64,000 nt of DNA from Nitzschia sp. DOCU1 (taxonomy: Eukaryota; Bacillariophyta; Bacillariophyceae; Bacillariales; Bacillariaceae), in contig OX595987.1 of assembly GCA_951394045.1 (NCBI GenBank), positions 1 through 64,000 of the forward strand, read 5' to 3'. Both the position numbers and the translations under genes were made by a program. Below, piece after piece: positions 10,020 through 21,079 of this stretch (its first letter is position 1; each line of letters starts with the position of its first letter). Below the pieces are notes generated by a model. It was not told the origin of the DNA. It saw nothing but the letters and a program-made list of their open reading frames with translations, and did no database searches.

Positions 10020-12186
10020 TTAGTGCCCGTCATGCATTCCCTCAAACTCAAAGAAGGGACGATCGCGCAAGTTGGGAACCGCTTTGCCCTTGTAAAAGTC
10101 CACCAAAGCCTTGCCCTTGGAGGCGATATTGGCGGGCGAATAGCCAAAGTAAGCAAAGACTTTGGAGCCAGGACCCGAAGCACCGAAACGTCCCATGCTG
10201 ATTTGAGCATGCGAGAATTGATGCCATCCGTGAATCGACGAGGCTTCGATACTGAGAGTCGGCACGTCTCCCGGCAAGACGCTGGCTTGATATTCGGCAG
10301 ATTGCGCCAGAAAGACTTCTTGACAAGGCATACTCACAACACGAGTGGCAATGCCTTGTTTGGTCAAGTCTTCTGCGGCCGAGACGCAGAATCCAACTTC
10401 GGATCCAGTACTGACCAAAATCAAATCGGGTGTATTGGCCGTATCGACGGCAATGTAGGCTCCCTTGCCGGCCTTTTCAATCGAGCTTCCAAACAAGCCC
10501 TTGACGTCGGAACGAGAGCAACAAATGACACTGGGGGTCGTCAAATTCTCAAGAGCACTCTTGTAGGATGCCGACATTTCATTGGAATCGGCTGGACGCC
10601 AAACGTTCAAGTTGGGAATCGAACGCATACTCTCCAACGTTTCGACCGGTTGATGAGTCGGTCCGTCTTCTCCCAAACCAATGGAATCATGCGTAAAGAC
10701 AAAGATAATACCCATTTTGGAAAGCGCACTCAAACGTACAGCGCCGGCACAATATCCGAAAAACGTCAAGAACGTGGCGCAATACGGACGCATGCCCCCA
10801 TAGGCAAACATTCCGTTGCAAATGGCGACCATGGCATGTTCTCGGATACCAAATCGAAAGTAGCGTCCTTCCGGAGTATCTTTTTGATAATCGACGGCGT
10901 TTTTGGGTTGGGTATTGTTGGAGGGGGTCAAATCGGCCGATCCGCCCACAAATTCCGGCATGAGAGGCGATACGGCATTGATACACTTTTCACTAAACTT
11001 GCGTGTCGCCATGTCCTTGTCTTGTCCAATTGTAAACGTAGGCAAAGCATCGGTAACACCTTCGGGGAGTTGTCCTTGAAAGCGACGTTGAATTTCTTGC
11101 GCGACGGCGGGATTCTCCAACGTAAACTTGTCAAACATGGCTTGCCATTCACTCAAGAGAGTTTCATTCTTGGCGACCGCCTTATCAAATACCTCTTGAA
11201 CATCCTGGGCCACATGGAACATTTCATTGGGCAATCCCCAAGCTTCCTTGGCCCCTGCCAAATCCTTGGCTCCTAGAGGAGCTCCGTGAGCATCGTGGCT
11301 ACCTTCCTTGGAGGGCGATCCTTGTCCAATTTTGGTCTTGACGGCAATGATACTGGGCTTGGAAGTTTCGGCTCTGGCGGCGTCAATGGCCGAACGCAAA
11401 TCATCCAGTTGCGTCACGACGTCATCAACGTGTTGAACATGCCATCCATATGCTTCATATCTCTTCTTGACGTCTTCGGTAAAACTGAGTGCGGTCGATC
11501 CATCAATGGTAATGTTATTATCGTCATACATGACAATCAGCTTGCCCAAGCCAAGATGTCCCGCCAAGGAACTAGCTTCACTGGAAATACCTTCTTGCAA
11601 GCATCCATCTCCACAAATTACGTAGGTGTAATTGTCAAAGAGTTTGTATTCGGGAGTATTATAAGTGGCCGCCAAATGCGATTCTGCCATGGCGAGACCG
11701 ACGGCATTGGAAATGCCTTGTCCCAGAGGGCCCGTGCAAACTTCAATGCCTGAAAGGATAATAGAAATATATGACGATTGAGTCAGAAAACGAACAATTC
11801 TACGATAGCCAGACGGGACGACCGAATTAACAATAACGAACAAAAGTGTACGTACCATCCGTCATGAACGATTCAGGGTGTCCTGGCGTTTTACCCCCCA
11901 GTTGTCGAAATTGACTCAGATCGTGGGCAGTCAAAGGATATCCCGTCAAGTGCAACATGGTATATTGCAAGGCACAGGCGTGTCCATTACTGAGGACGAA
12001 GCGATCCCGACTCATCCAATTCGGGGATTTGCCCGAGTATTTCATGTATTCGGCCCACAAGAGATACGCCATGGGAGCACAGCCCATGGGGGCACCGGGA
12101 TGACCCGAGTTGGCAGCTTCAGGTTGATCGGCCGATACAGCACGGATCGTGTTGATGCACTTGGTTTCGAGTTTCGAGAGAGTCAT
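10020..12186 (-). CDS. TKT: Transketolase (two exons)
   Basis: Exons on the minus strand: 12186-11856 and 11749-10020. The 106-nt GT-AG intron (11750-11855) interrupts a Gly codon and restores 'TDGIEVCTGPLGQG', a conserved transketolase block. The product is 686 residues, normal for the family. Thiamine-diphosphate and substrate motifs are present: 'SGHPGAP' (27-33), 'SNGHA' (66-70), 'GDG' (157-159) with 'NN' at 188-189, then 'FGIREHAM' and 'GLGEDGPTHQPVE' in the pyrimidine domain. The enzyme moves two-carbon ketol units between sugar phosphates in the pentose-phosphate and Calvin cycles. No signal or transit peptide precedes the conserved N-terminus, so as read it is cytosolic. Diatom plastid isoforms carry a bipartite presequence; I found no upstream exon in a compatible phase. 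A GTAAGC just after AGCAAG near 12325, with an acceptor near 12191, could be a 5'-UTR intron. Confidence 0.95.
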
Positions 12187-13977
12187 GCTGCTGTGTTAAG
12201 TCGGATTGCAGATACGGTCGGTCGTTCAGGGGGCAAGAATTATGAGACTTCAACGACGAAAATGACAACGAATGCCGGCCGACAAGAACAAAGAGGAAAT
12301 TGACGAACACGGCAGCCTTCGGATGCTGCTTACCTTGCTTGCTTGTTGTTGCTGGTTCTTGTTGGAACAATCTGCAAATGGAAGTCGGCGACGACGAGAT
12401 ATTATTGTGGCCTTCCTGCAATGCATGATGCCGCTGATGGATTCGCGAACCTTCCTCGGGATCCTTTTTCGTGGTGCGGACGGCCTTTTCGGATCTTTGA
12501 TGGAATAGGCTCTTTTGATTGGCTTGCGTGCATCGTCATCGTCATGGTCTGGCCGGCGGTGCGACAATGAGAAGGTAGCGATGGGGGGAGATTTCTTCGC
12601 TCGACCCCCAATATGCTATTTGGGGACCTCGTAGATGATTCGACTCGAACGAACGCACTTCAGTCCTACGAATTTTTTCGATCCACACGACTGCTTTAAT
12701 ATTACATAGGGCATGTAGGTACCTACGATAGGGACAGACTGTCGTAGCTGTATCTTTTGAAAAACGGCATCATTTCGCGACGACGATGGTGCATCATGGA
12801 GATGGCGACATGCCCCCGGCGGCCAGATCTGTACGGTGAGGACACGTCGCTTCTCTCCTGCCATAAAGCATATCTTTGAAGACGGGGACTGAAATCATGC
12901 AACAACAAAACTGAAAAAGTATCCGTCCGTGCAACCAAAGGGTTCACCATCAACAGTCGGAAGAAACTCTCCGGATCCCACCGTTGACAGAACAGCCAGA
13001 TCCCGATATGGGGCAGACGACTTCGACTCACCCGGGAGCTCGTCCGTCATTATCCCAAGAAGAAATGTACTTGTTTCACGGGCCATGCTTCCTCTGAATC
13101 CTCGAACGAGCGAATAGCGGCGTGGGCCTTCTCGTTGGCTCGTCTTGACAGTGTGGGGAAAACATCCCGCCGATCATTATGATTCGATGGGCACAACAGG
13201 AGCGACTGGGCAGCGAAAATTCAAGAACAAGCAGTGAGCACAGGAAGCCAAGAAGCAAGTGGTCAGACTCTTTAGTTGGTTTCTGATATCGTCGATGCAG
13301 CACTGCCAAGATGCTGATCATTTGCAAAGAAAGAGAGTATTTAGCATCCCATCAATGATGAGCTAAATGGGACCGGTTGGATAGGTTTCGTCAGAACTAC
13401 CGGTAGTCATATCGATATGGACAGATGCCCTCTGGCGAACAAAGTTCCGAAAATTCCAAACTAGCGTGAAGATAATACTAGCGGTCGGGGGATAGGTTGT
13501 TTCGTCGCTGCCCTAATGTCACAATGGGACCTTGTAACTTTTCGTCAGTTTGGCAGAGATGGAGAGTTGCATTACTGTAGCGACTAAAAGCAAAAAAGAA
13601 TTACCAAACAAGAGGGGCTGGAGCTGGATCGCCGCAGTAGTGTAGTAGTAATACTCTAGGTAGTACTGTACTATTCCGTATCTTAACTAGAACAACGAGG
13701 ACTAGTAGTAGTAGTAGCAGTTGCTAATACTCACGTCTCGACGGGCCGCGATACGCCCCAGCAGGCATTCTACTAGTAGAAAGTACAAGTACGATTGAAA
13801 GAAATAGTAGACACGAATACAGTCTACAAGAGTTGTTGTGGGTTCGACTCCTGCTGGCCAGTCAACTGACGTCCTAAATGAAAGAATAGCGGAGATAGCA
13901 CTGATACTCGTCGTCAAACAGTATCTTCTTGCTTCGTCTTGTTGTTGTTGTTGTTGTTATTCGTAGAACAATCATCA
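12187..13977. other. intergenic, no supported gene
   Basis: Upstream flank of transketolase and downstream flank of the 13978-14508 gene. Many short frames, none with a recognisable domain. A tRNA-like T-arm near 13832-13856 has no matching arms (see rejected items). A (TAG)n-like run occurs near 13703-13720. Confidence 0.5.
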
Positions 13978-14508
13978 TTATTCCATCATGACAAATCGTC
14001 GTTCGTCACTCAATAGAATAAATCGCCGTTCTTCTTCGTTCATTTCAGGGTGCTCCAAATGTCCGACATTGTCGATATGCAACATATCATGGGGAAGCGG
14101 AAGCCTGGAAGGATCCGACAAGGCACGACAGGGTGGAACGGTCAAGACACCACAAGACCGCATTCGACGACGCTGACGAGCGGCAGACAATTCGTCATCT
14201 TCGTCGTCTCCTTCCATAATGGTCGCACAAGGACCCCATCGTCGCATAGCAGCCTTCATGAGAGGATCGCCTTGACCCAATCGAAATTCCGAATAATAAC
14301 TGTGAAGAGGCGCGGCCGTCTCGTCCATCATCATGATAGCGGACGTTGATTTGGGACTATGAATCATGAGATCCATGTAAATGGGATCATAGGTTCCTCT
14401 CTTGCTGTTGTTGTTGCAAAACTCGTGATCTTCCTCGTTTTGTTCATTACGTGTCGCCGCTGCAAATAGCGGGTCGCCGTGATTTAGTTTGGTCGGGGTG
14501 TACGCCAT
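13978..14508 (-). CDS. Hypothetical protein, 176 aa
   Basis: An ATG-started frame of 176 codons on the minus strand. It is hydrophilic and rich in E, D, R and M, with no signal peptide or membrane segment. Two related short segments are visible: 'LNHGDPLFAAATRNE' near residues 8-22 and 'LGQGDPLMKAAMRRW' near 77-91, so the protein contains an internal 'G-x-GDPL-(F/M)-(A/K)-A-A' repeat. A basic patch 'RQRRRMR' lies near 110-116. I do not recognise the family. The internal repeat and the ordered composition favour a real gene over a chance frame. An ATG preceded by a purine-rich GATGAT run is the likely start. Confidence 0.55.
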   Translation of the reverse strand: MAYTPTKLNHGDPLFAAATRNEQNEEDHEFCNNNSKRGTYDPIYMDLMIHSPKSTSAIMMMDETAAPLHSYYSEFRLGQGDPLMKAAMRRWGPCATIMEGDDEDDELSAARQRRRMRSCGVLTVPPCRALSDPSRLPLPHDMLHIDNVGHLEHPEMNEEERRFILLSDERRFVMME

Positions 14509-15467
14509 GGTAATGATAATGATGATGATGATGTCTACAGGTCGTTGTTCGTTTAAGCGTTGCTGCTGTTGTGTTTGTATGTGTTGAATGAGGAGAGTAT
14601 CAGCTGGCCATCAGGGCAGGACGAGCGGTGAGGCTTCGGGCCTTCGTCAAATGCGAAGGCTTGGCTCATGACAAAGTTGGGGATCGGTTCTTGTCACCAC
14701 AAGTACCGGCAGAAGCAAAGATCTCAGAGTGTTGTCTGAATATGAGAAGCCGAACGTGGTTGTCACAGCATGAATGTGACTGAAGCCAATCCGTGATTCT
14801 ATCGGTTCGGGTGTTCTCGTTCCCAATCAGGAAGAAAATGGCCTGGCAGAGGCCGGAACGTGATATTGAACGGGTCGGAAATGGACACTGGGCGGCCGGG
14901 GCGTTGGCCGCCCGGCGGCAAGTGGCGAGCATCATTCAGACCAATCACAACAACCAGGTGGCAATATCTAAGCCTACCCACTGACTAATTGAACTCCCTT
15001 CTCCTCAAATCCCCTTCAACATAGAATATGGCCTTGCTTCGCAGCGCTAATTTCCGACGGAGCCTCTTCTACTCGGGATCACGGGGTTCGAATCAGGTCC
15101 CCTTCTGCGCTCATCGTAATTAGGAAAAGCAGGAAGGCATTCTGCCGCAATTCTCTTGCCAGCATTCATATCGCCGCAATGGCCTAAAGGAAGAAGGAAG
15201 CCAAACCTCAGCTCTAAAGACTTCTGTGGTTTCTTCCTTCAACTTTCTCATATGCTCGATACTTTATGAACCTGGCTTTTATTTATTGTTTGAAGATCCA
15301 GCCTCTGAAAAACAACCATAGAATATACTTTGAGTGTGGCGGAACATCAGAAAAGCGCTCAAACTTCAATCGGGCAATAGCATGAATAAAATGCCCAATC
15401 AATCTGTTGCGAAAGAGGGGCAATTCTTTGTCGTATTCGCAGCGGCCACGTCTTTTCCTTCTCTGAA
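14509..15467. other. intergenic between divergent genes
   Basis: Divergent promoter space. No feature beyond short chance frames. A (GAT)n-like run sits at 14514-14534, just upstream of the minus-strand gene. Confidence 0.5.
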
Positions 15468-16235
15468 ATGCAACTCTTACGCAAGCGACACTGCAGCAGC
15501 TCACAACACCTCATAGTTTTCCCTGAACCCCCACTCATCCTTACAAACGTGTCCATGAATTCGTTTACACCTTTTACAATGACAAATTCACAGATCGTCC
15601 CCGTCACACTCAAGTCGAAACATATGCTGGACTGTAGTACGAAGTCGGAGGACTTGGAGCTATTGCATGACAAGATTTCTCCCGACTCTCCCCCACGAGT
15701 AGGCAGTGCGGATGATTTGCCGCGATTGAAGAAGAGACGGTCGCGGACCGGTTCGTGCTGCCCCCTCAATAGCTCCAAAGTATGCTTTGGCACAGTGTCC
15801 GTGGCAGAATTCCCCGTCACTATCGGCGACAGTCCCGAGGTTCCAGATGGTTGTCCTCTGGCCTTGTCCCCGCTTCCATCGCGGCAACTGGAACCTATCC
15901 CAGTGCAAACATATGAATGCCTCCGTATCAATGCCAAGGCCAAATCCAAAGACGGATGGAAATTAAGCAGAATCCAGCGAGAACAACGACTGTTACACGC
16001 AGGTTTCTCTCCAGAAGCCATTCAGGAGGCTGCGAATCGTGCCTTTCAGGGCCGCCAGCGTCGGGAACGGTTAAATCGACTGGTACATTTGGATGGAGTG
16101 CACTCCTTGATGGAGAAGACCACTCGGGGTTTGCGAAAGATCCTCCTGCCGTCGAATAGCAAGCCGTTTGAGATGAAGAGGGAAAGTCCTTCTCATCTTT
16201 TGCGATTCAAGAAAATTGGTACTCGAGCCGCCTGA
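15468..16235 (+). CDS. Diatom motif-family protein, copy 1 ('FGT...GD-P...GCPL')
   Basis: A 255-codon frame. Met30 (15555) or Met38 (15579) are equally plausible starts, because residues 1-29 show nothing conserved. The core, near residues 104-133, is 'VCFGTVSVAEFPVTIGD' followed after a few residues by 'GCPLAL'. This matches the core of the 17869-18576 product ('VRFGTANIRVYPQILGD' ... 'GCPLEL'). After the core comes a charged segment with 'QREQRLLHAGFSPEAIQEA', predicted helical and rich in K/R. I know this as a recurring short motif in many diatom hypothetical proteins, with no assigned function. No membrane segment or signal peptide. Nuclear or cytoplasmic location would be a guess from the basic patches ('LKKRRSR', 'RQRRER'). 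The paralogue on the other strand about 1.6 kb away supports this being a real gene. Confidence 0.65.
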   Translation: MQLLRKRHCSSSQHLIVFPEPPLILTNVSMNSFTPFTMTNSQIVPVTLKSKHMLDCSTKSEDLELLHDKISPDSPPRVGSADDLPRLKKRRSRTGSCCPLNSSKVCFGTVSVAEFPVTIGDSPEVPDGCPLALSPLPSRQLEPIPVQTYECLRINAKAKSKDGWKLSRIQREQRLLHAGFSPEAIQEAANRAFQGRQRRERLNRLVHLDGVHSLMEKTTRGLRKILLPSNSKPFEMKRESPSHLLRFKKIGTRAA

Positions 16236-16888
16236 AGGGAGAAGCTACGATCCGCCCGCTCCTGAATGCACTATGGCTTCCAAGGACGAACAATATAGTT
16301 AGCTAGCTGCAATGCCTTTTAAATTGAGAGCACCCCGTTTTTGCTTCACTGTTATCTACTCTTGCAATCGTTGTCTACCATACTCCTGCCGGTAGCTAGA
16401 GAACAAGCTGCTACGCAACAGCAACTAGGAATACAGGCGCTCCTACTAGCTAGCTCAGGGATAGAAGAAGCTTGCAGAAAGCTTTCGTCTGCTATTCCTT
16501 GACGCAACAATTCGTCTCTCCATTCACATTTACCTTCCCTCTAGGACGGCATGAAAGCTGCCAAAGAAGCTCTGCTGAGGTAAGCAATGCTGATATCCCA
16601 TTCAAGGAAGGACCTTTCTTCAACGTTCAGCTACTGCCGTTGTTCCGTGGAAGGTGGAACTATTACCTACTAGGTATGTCGTGGCCGCCGCCAGGTCGTA
16701 AACCCTCTCATTCCTTTTATCCTTGGCGAAGGCGCTGCGTCATGAGGCCCATTTTCGATTAGGTAAAAGCTACACGGACCAGTATGTTTTTGGACGATGA
16801 AAAAAGCTTCTGGTAGTTCGACGGAACTACCCCGAACTTTGGACACACTTGGCAGGCAACAAACCCGAACTCTGCCTTTTGAGGCGCC

Positions 16889-16998
16889 CGATATTGCGAA
16901 AGTCGACCTCCACCAACGCTTATTCTAGCCTAAACGGCATAAAGTGCTCTTGATTTACCGATATTGCCAAAATCAACCTCAACAAACGCTTATGTTAG
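16889..16998. repeat. Short direct repeat, about 40 bp, spacing 70 bp
   Basis: CGATATTGCGAAAGTCGACC (16889 on) and CGATATTGCCAAAATCAACC (16959 on) start two related copies, both running through 'CAACGCTTAT' / 'AAACGCTTAT' to 'TAGC'. They lie in the 16236-17868 intergenic stretch, which otherwise holds only the repeat below and unsupported short frames. Confidence 0.65.
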
Positions 16999-17459
16999 CA
17001 CAACTAGATCTGGGGGCTGTCCAGTTCCTCCAAAATCGTCACCCCAAACATAAAAAACCCCAATAAATCGCTGACGTACGTACACAGCATTGGGGAGTGA
17101 TGTCAGCTTCTCAACACGCCATTAAAAACGTCACAACTGCTGCCGGAAGTCGCCAAAAAATTCCCCGAGATGGGCAGGCTGTTGAATTTTTGGTGAGCTC
17201 CGAGGTTTTGTCCATCCGTTCGGCCTTTTTGAAAGAGGCCACGCCGACGCACGCCAAGTTCCGAGAGGAAGAGGAAGCAGCGTCGAGAGAGCAGAACGGT
17301 TTCTCGAAATGCTCGTAACTATGAGTATGTAGCAACAGTAATGGCGGTATTAGCTCTAGCAACGTTAGCTCGCTGCTCTCTAGTTTCCACAACTACGAAC
17401 TAGTAAAGATATAAGCGGTGCAACATTCGAGTCCAAATAGTGTTAGCCGAGTCGCTGTA

Positions 17460-17790
17460 ATGCCCCAAACGCATCAACGTTCTCAAACTGCTGCACCTCC
17501 AGAGTAGGCTGTTCTCGTAGCAGCAGCAGCAGCAGCAGCAGCATGCCGATGAAGTGATAGGTGCATTACTAGAGAGGACCCTGTCTCTTCTAGCTAGCTA
17601 CTAACTAGCTAGCTGGTCTTATAGTACAGCGGCGTGCCCCAAACGCACCAACGTTTTCGAACTTGCACCTCCAGCTGGAGCCTCTCTCGTAGCAGCATGC
17701 CGATAAAAGTGATGGGCGACTCTACCCTCGATTCGAATAGTTGGCTAACAACTATCTAGCTAGCTAGTTAGTCTCTTATTCTAGTATAGA
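17460..17790. repeat. Direct duplication, about 174 bp period, with (CAG)n difference
   Basis: Two copies start at about 17460 and 17634 with GCCCCAAACGCA, continue through 'CACCTCCAG', 'CTCGTAG', 'CATGCCGAT' and end in GCTAGCTA-rich sequence followed by GTCTTA. In copy 1 the CAG run between 'CTCGTAG' and 'CATGCC' has seven units (17521-17541); in copy 2 it has one. Confidence 0.75.
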
Positions 17791-17868
17791 GTTCAAAATT
17801 GCTCGTCTCGTTACTTTTGTTGTTGTTATACTACAATTTGGTTTGCTTTGCTTTGCTTTGCCTTGCCT

Positions 17869-18576
17869 CTATACAGTATTCAATGGCTTGCCCCCAAAAA
17901 AGAATTGTTGATGTTGCAACTTCAATTTTTTGTGTTGCGTTTGTTCACATTGTCGACTTTGACGACGACATGCCTTGCGAACTTCTTGTTCACTGTACTT
18001 GGGTTGAATGATTTGCAAACGTTGTTCTGCCGTGAGTTTGGAGCACCATTGATTTTGTTCTTTTCCACATTCCAAAGCGGGAACACTGGATTCGCTTGTG
18101 TGTTGCCAATCCAACTCCAAGGGACATCCTTGACTACAGTAAGGATGATCGCCGAGAATTTGTGGATACACGCGAATGTTGGCAGTGCCAAAGCGTACGT
18201 GTTTGTTAGACGAGCAAGTCGGGTGATTCGTAGACGAGCAACTGTCCACTGAAGCGTCCGGACTAATCACGAGTGATTCATCATCGACATTGACGCCACA
18301 CAAGTCTTCTTCTTCATCGTCGTCATCTTGCAAGGGACACTTAGTGGTGTGACTGGAAGCCGTTGAAGCAGTGGAGCGATCACTATCACACCGAATACGT
18401 TGCGCAGCAGCCTTCTTATCGGGTAAAGTACTAGACGTTGTCAACGAACAAACCTCAGGGTCTTCTTCCATGGCAGTCATCATATTTTCACTCGAAGCTT
18501 TGCTGCGAGGTAATCGCAAGGCACTGCCCAGTCTTATGAGTTTACTCAACGCGGGGCGGGGATTGCGGCGTCCCAT
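17869..18576 (-). CDS. Diatom motif-family protein, copy 2 ('FGT...GD-P...GCPL')
   Basis: The frame opens further upstream (18777), but the preceding 67 codons are low-complexity. The Met at 18576, starting 'MGRRNPRPALSK', is the natural start and gives 235 residues. An acidic run 'DDDDEEEDLCG' lies near residue 88. The conserved core 'VRFGTANIRVYPQILGD' then 'GCPLELDW' follows near 135-165, then a basic, Gln-rich C-terminus. It shares core and order with the 15468-16235 product but little outside it, so the two are diverged paralogues rather than a recent duplication. Function unknown. The conserved (F)GT...I/VGD-P...GCPL pattern is a recurrent diatom feature. No signal peptide or membrane segment. 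Confidence 0.65.
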   Translation of the reverse strand: MGRRNPRPALSKLIRLGSALRLPRSKASSENMMTAMEEDPEVCSLTTSSTLPDKKAAAQRIRCDSDRSTASTASSHTTKCPLQDDDDEEEDLCGVNVDDESLVISPDASVDSCSSTNHPTCSSNKHVRFGTANIRVYPQILGDHPYCSQGCPLELDWQHTSESSVPALECGKEQNQWCSKLTAEQRLQIIQPKYSEQEVRKACRRQSRQCEQTQHKKLKLQHQQFFFGGKPLNTV

Positions 18577-19333
18577 GTTGGTTGTGTTTGTGTTTGTGTT
18601 GTGTATTCGCAAGTTTATATTCTCTCGTGACTGTTCATGAAAGGCGCAACAATAATAAAGATAACAATAACAACAGAGAGAGAGGGAGGTGTAGAGGTGT
18701 GACAAAGAGGTGTAACGATGTATTGTATGTAGAGATTCAAAGGAAGGTGAAGAGTCAAATTGTGACCCTCTCCTCAAAGTGATGTTGCTATCGTAATCTT
18801 GTTCGATCGTGAAAGTAACGCGAGAACCGAAAAGCGAAGGAACTATGCGCAGCCATTCACTGCCAGTGAGTATCGGCGATTGGCCTCTTTCGTAGACTTG
18901 CCTAAAAAGTCTACTACCAACGACATTTTTCCATCGAACGCTTTCCTATCACGGACCAATCGCAGTTTGCGCTAGTCCAGAAGTGGAATTCTTTCATTCG
19001 TCACACACTTTCGCCGTTGGTCCGTTAGATTACCGTAGGTATAGTACCGGTAGTCATGCAAGAGGTCGATAAACCAAGTCCCACTTATAACACGACAATT
19101 ACGCTATTTGCCAAGCATTCGAGCTCTATTCAATATGAGTGGCCATCCTTCCACTCGAAAATTTAATTAGAGGAACGGCGACAACGAAATTCGGATTGGG
19201 GGACCAGAAGCCCCCGCAAGTACAACTTTGCCGTCAACCTGCCACTATGGGAGCAACAAGCCCTTTTTATCTCTCGACGACATGGCACGGAATGCAATTC
19301 GTCCAATAGATATGCAATCCCTCAAAACATTTA
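18577..19333. other. intergenic
   Basis: Upstream flank of the 17869-18576 gene, including an AACAATAATAAAG / AACAACAGAGAGAG simple-sequence stretch near 18647-18686. Nothing else recognised. Confidence 0.5.
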
Positions 19334-20930
19334 ATGCCAATGTCGAATGCTAATGGGGACCAGGATGAGCAAGATGAAGATGGCGACGAGGCGAGCAAAA
19401 TGGATGTAGTTGATGAACTCCGGGGGTGTCTTGTAATACCCGCCACCTCTCGACCGGAGTGTCTTTCCGAACTTCGGAATAGAGTTAAAGATTTTCGATC
19501 CAAAATCTTGATTGGTCGTCTACCCTCTTGGATCGAGACCACGACGATGCGATGTTGCCCTGCCAGCATGATTGGGGGCGGGCTTGATTCCAAAGAATAC
19601 CAACTTTTGGTGCAAGCCCTCTTGCTGGTAGAACGACAAGACAACAACGAAATCTCCAAGGCGTTTTGTACGAGCATCCACACAGCACTCATGATGCAAG
19701 CTCAAAAGTCCTTTGGTGTGGTGTTGCTGAATCCGACCGACTCAGCTATGAACCAAGACGATTCCAAGTATGACAAGGTGATGTTGGCTCTAAGCACGAA
19801 AACCTACATGGATCTGCCAAAGAGGCGCGTTTGGATACGAACGTTGGAGACTATGCTTTGATTTTGAGTCATCGAGGAATCTCTTACCGGCGATTTACCA
19901 CAAGCTCTGTTGGCAGCTGACCAATGTTCGTTTCTTTATTCACATGGCACAATGAGCACGCCACAGATTCCTTGGGGTCCGAGTCCTACGCTGCGGTAAT
20001 ATATAATGGTTATCTACAGCGAGGTTGAGGTGCGGCGAGCCTCGATCTGGAATACTTGCGTCAAGGTCCTGCAAGAGTGTTTGGAAGATTATCTGAAGTT
20101 TTCAGACAAGAAAAAGTTATTTCAAACGTCGGACAAAGGGCTGCAAGACGACTCAGCGCGGCACCAAGATTTGATCGGACTGGCGGACGTATTGGGATTG
20201 ACGGAGCAAATTCTTTCTCTACGAAGCGGGTTTCTGGTGGATGCATCGGAGCAACTCACCAACGATGGGATTATGCTGCGTGAAAAGCTTTTCGACGACA
20301 TTCAAAAGAAGCACTTGCGTGCATACCGCGAGGACTGGTCTTTTGTTACCCTGCCCAAGAAGGAGCCCTTGTCGGACAAAGAAAATGCCGTGGAGTACAT
20401 CAGGAAGGTAAGATCACCATTGCTTTCGTCACGATCCAATTCGACATTATTCCTGTTCACTGTGTCGGTATCCTGTAGAAAATCGTGACCGAATTGGTCG
20501 CCATGGAGAACCGCTCTACGAAGAAGGTAATCCGAAGCTGGTTCAACCGCTTCTTCATTTGCCGTGGCAAAAAGATTGCTCTGGATGAAAACTCGTCGAT
20601 CAACTTCCCGCAATTGATAGCAGCGTATCAACCCAATTCGAGTCCCACCTCGGCGCGTCTCCAGTGGTATCTCCTCTCATTCCCGCCTGCTTCATTGGCG
20701 ATATCGTCGGGTGACTTTCGAAACTTATGCCGTTACTGAAACTGCTCCCACCCATTGCCCAGGATGTCTATGAGGTGTTCTCCAACATTTCTGATCTTTA
20801 TATGACTACAACCTTTTGGATTTGCTCTGGAAGCTGCAAGCACGAAAAGTTTCTTCTAGGACTACAACCTTCTGCGCCGACTCTTGACCCAGACACTATT
20901 GCAACGCCCCGCTCGAAGTAGCTCCTCTCA
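19334..20930 (+). pseudogene. Decayed VPS50/syndetin-like protein (tentative)
   Basis: Two long pieces (19334-19858 and 20006-20407) are in the same frame but separated by stops at 19859-19861, 19865-19867 and 19997-19999; the sequence between them still reads as protein ('VIEESLTGDLPQALLAADQC'). A 71-nt GT-AG intron (20408-20478) remains intact and joins 'EYIRK' to 'KIVTELVAMENRSTK'. The reading then fails near 20700: one frame ends and a second continues with 'MPLLKLLPPIAQDVYEVF' and 'DLYMTTTF'. Helical content and the C-terminal pattern (LPPIA-x-x-V...DLY-x-x-T-x-F) recall the C-terminal domain of the endosomal tether subunit VPS50/syndetin. That name is a weak inference; the pseudogene status is directly seen. 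No functional protein is expected. Confidence 0.5.
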
Positions 20931-21079
20931 ACTGCTTGGTTTTGGAAGGTGGTCGCCGTCTCAGCCCCGACGGCAAGTTGCTACGAGTTCGAATTTGCCG
21001 CCATTTACAGATGCTGAGCTTTGCTTGCCCCTCCCTTGCGAGCGGACAGAAATCGAGGTAGTTCGCGAGTTCATTTTTC

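Noticed and set aside
10020..11276. Long + strand frames opposite transketolase (e.g. 9831-11276)
   Set aside because: Shadow frames of a strongly coding gene on the other strand; no motif of their own.
12187..12567. Upstream exon encoding a plastid presequence for transketolase
   Set aside because: A donor near 12325 exists, but none of the three upstream frames joins in phase to the first ATG at the visible acceptors.
13780..13865. tRNA-like T-arm (GGGTTCGACTCC) on the + strand
   Set aside because: The T-arm can pair, but no acceptor or D-arm fits. The upstream hairpin TAGAC/GTCTA has a nine-base loop rather than seven, and no box A is present.
15085..15115. Second T-arm-like phrase (GGGGTTCGAATCAGG)
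   Set aside because: The bases after TTCGAAT do not pair with those before it; no tRNA can be folded.
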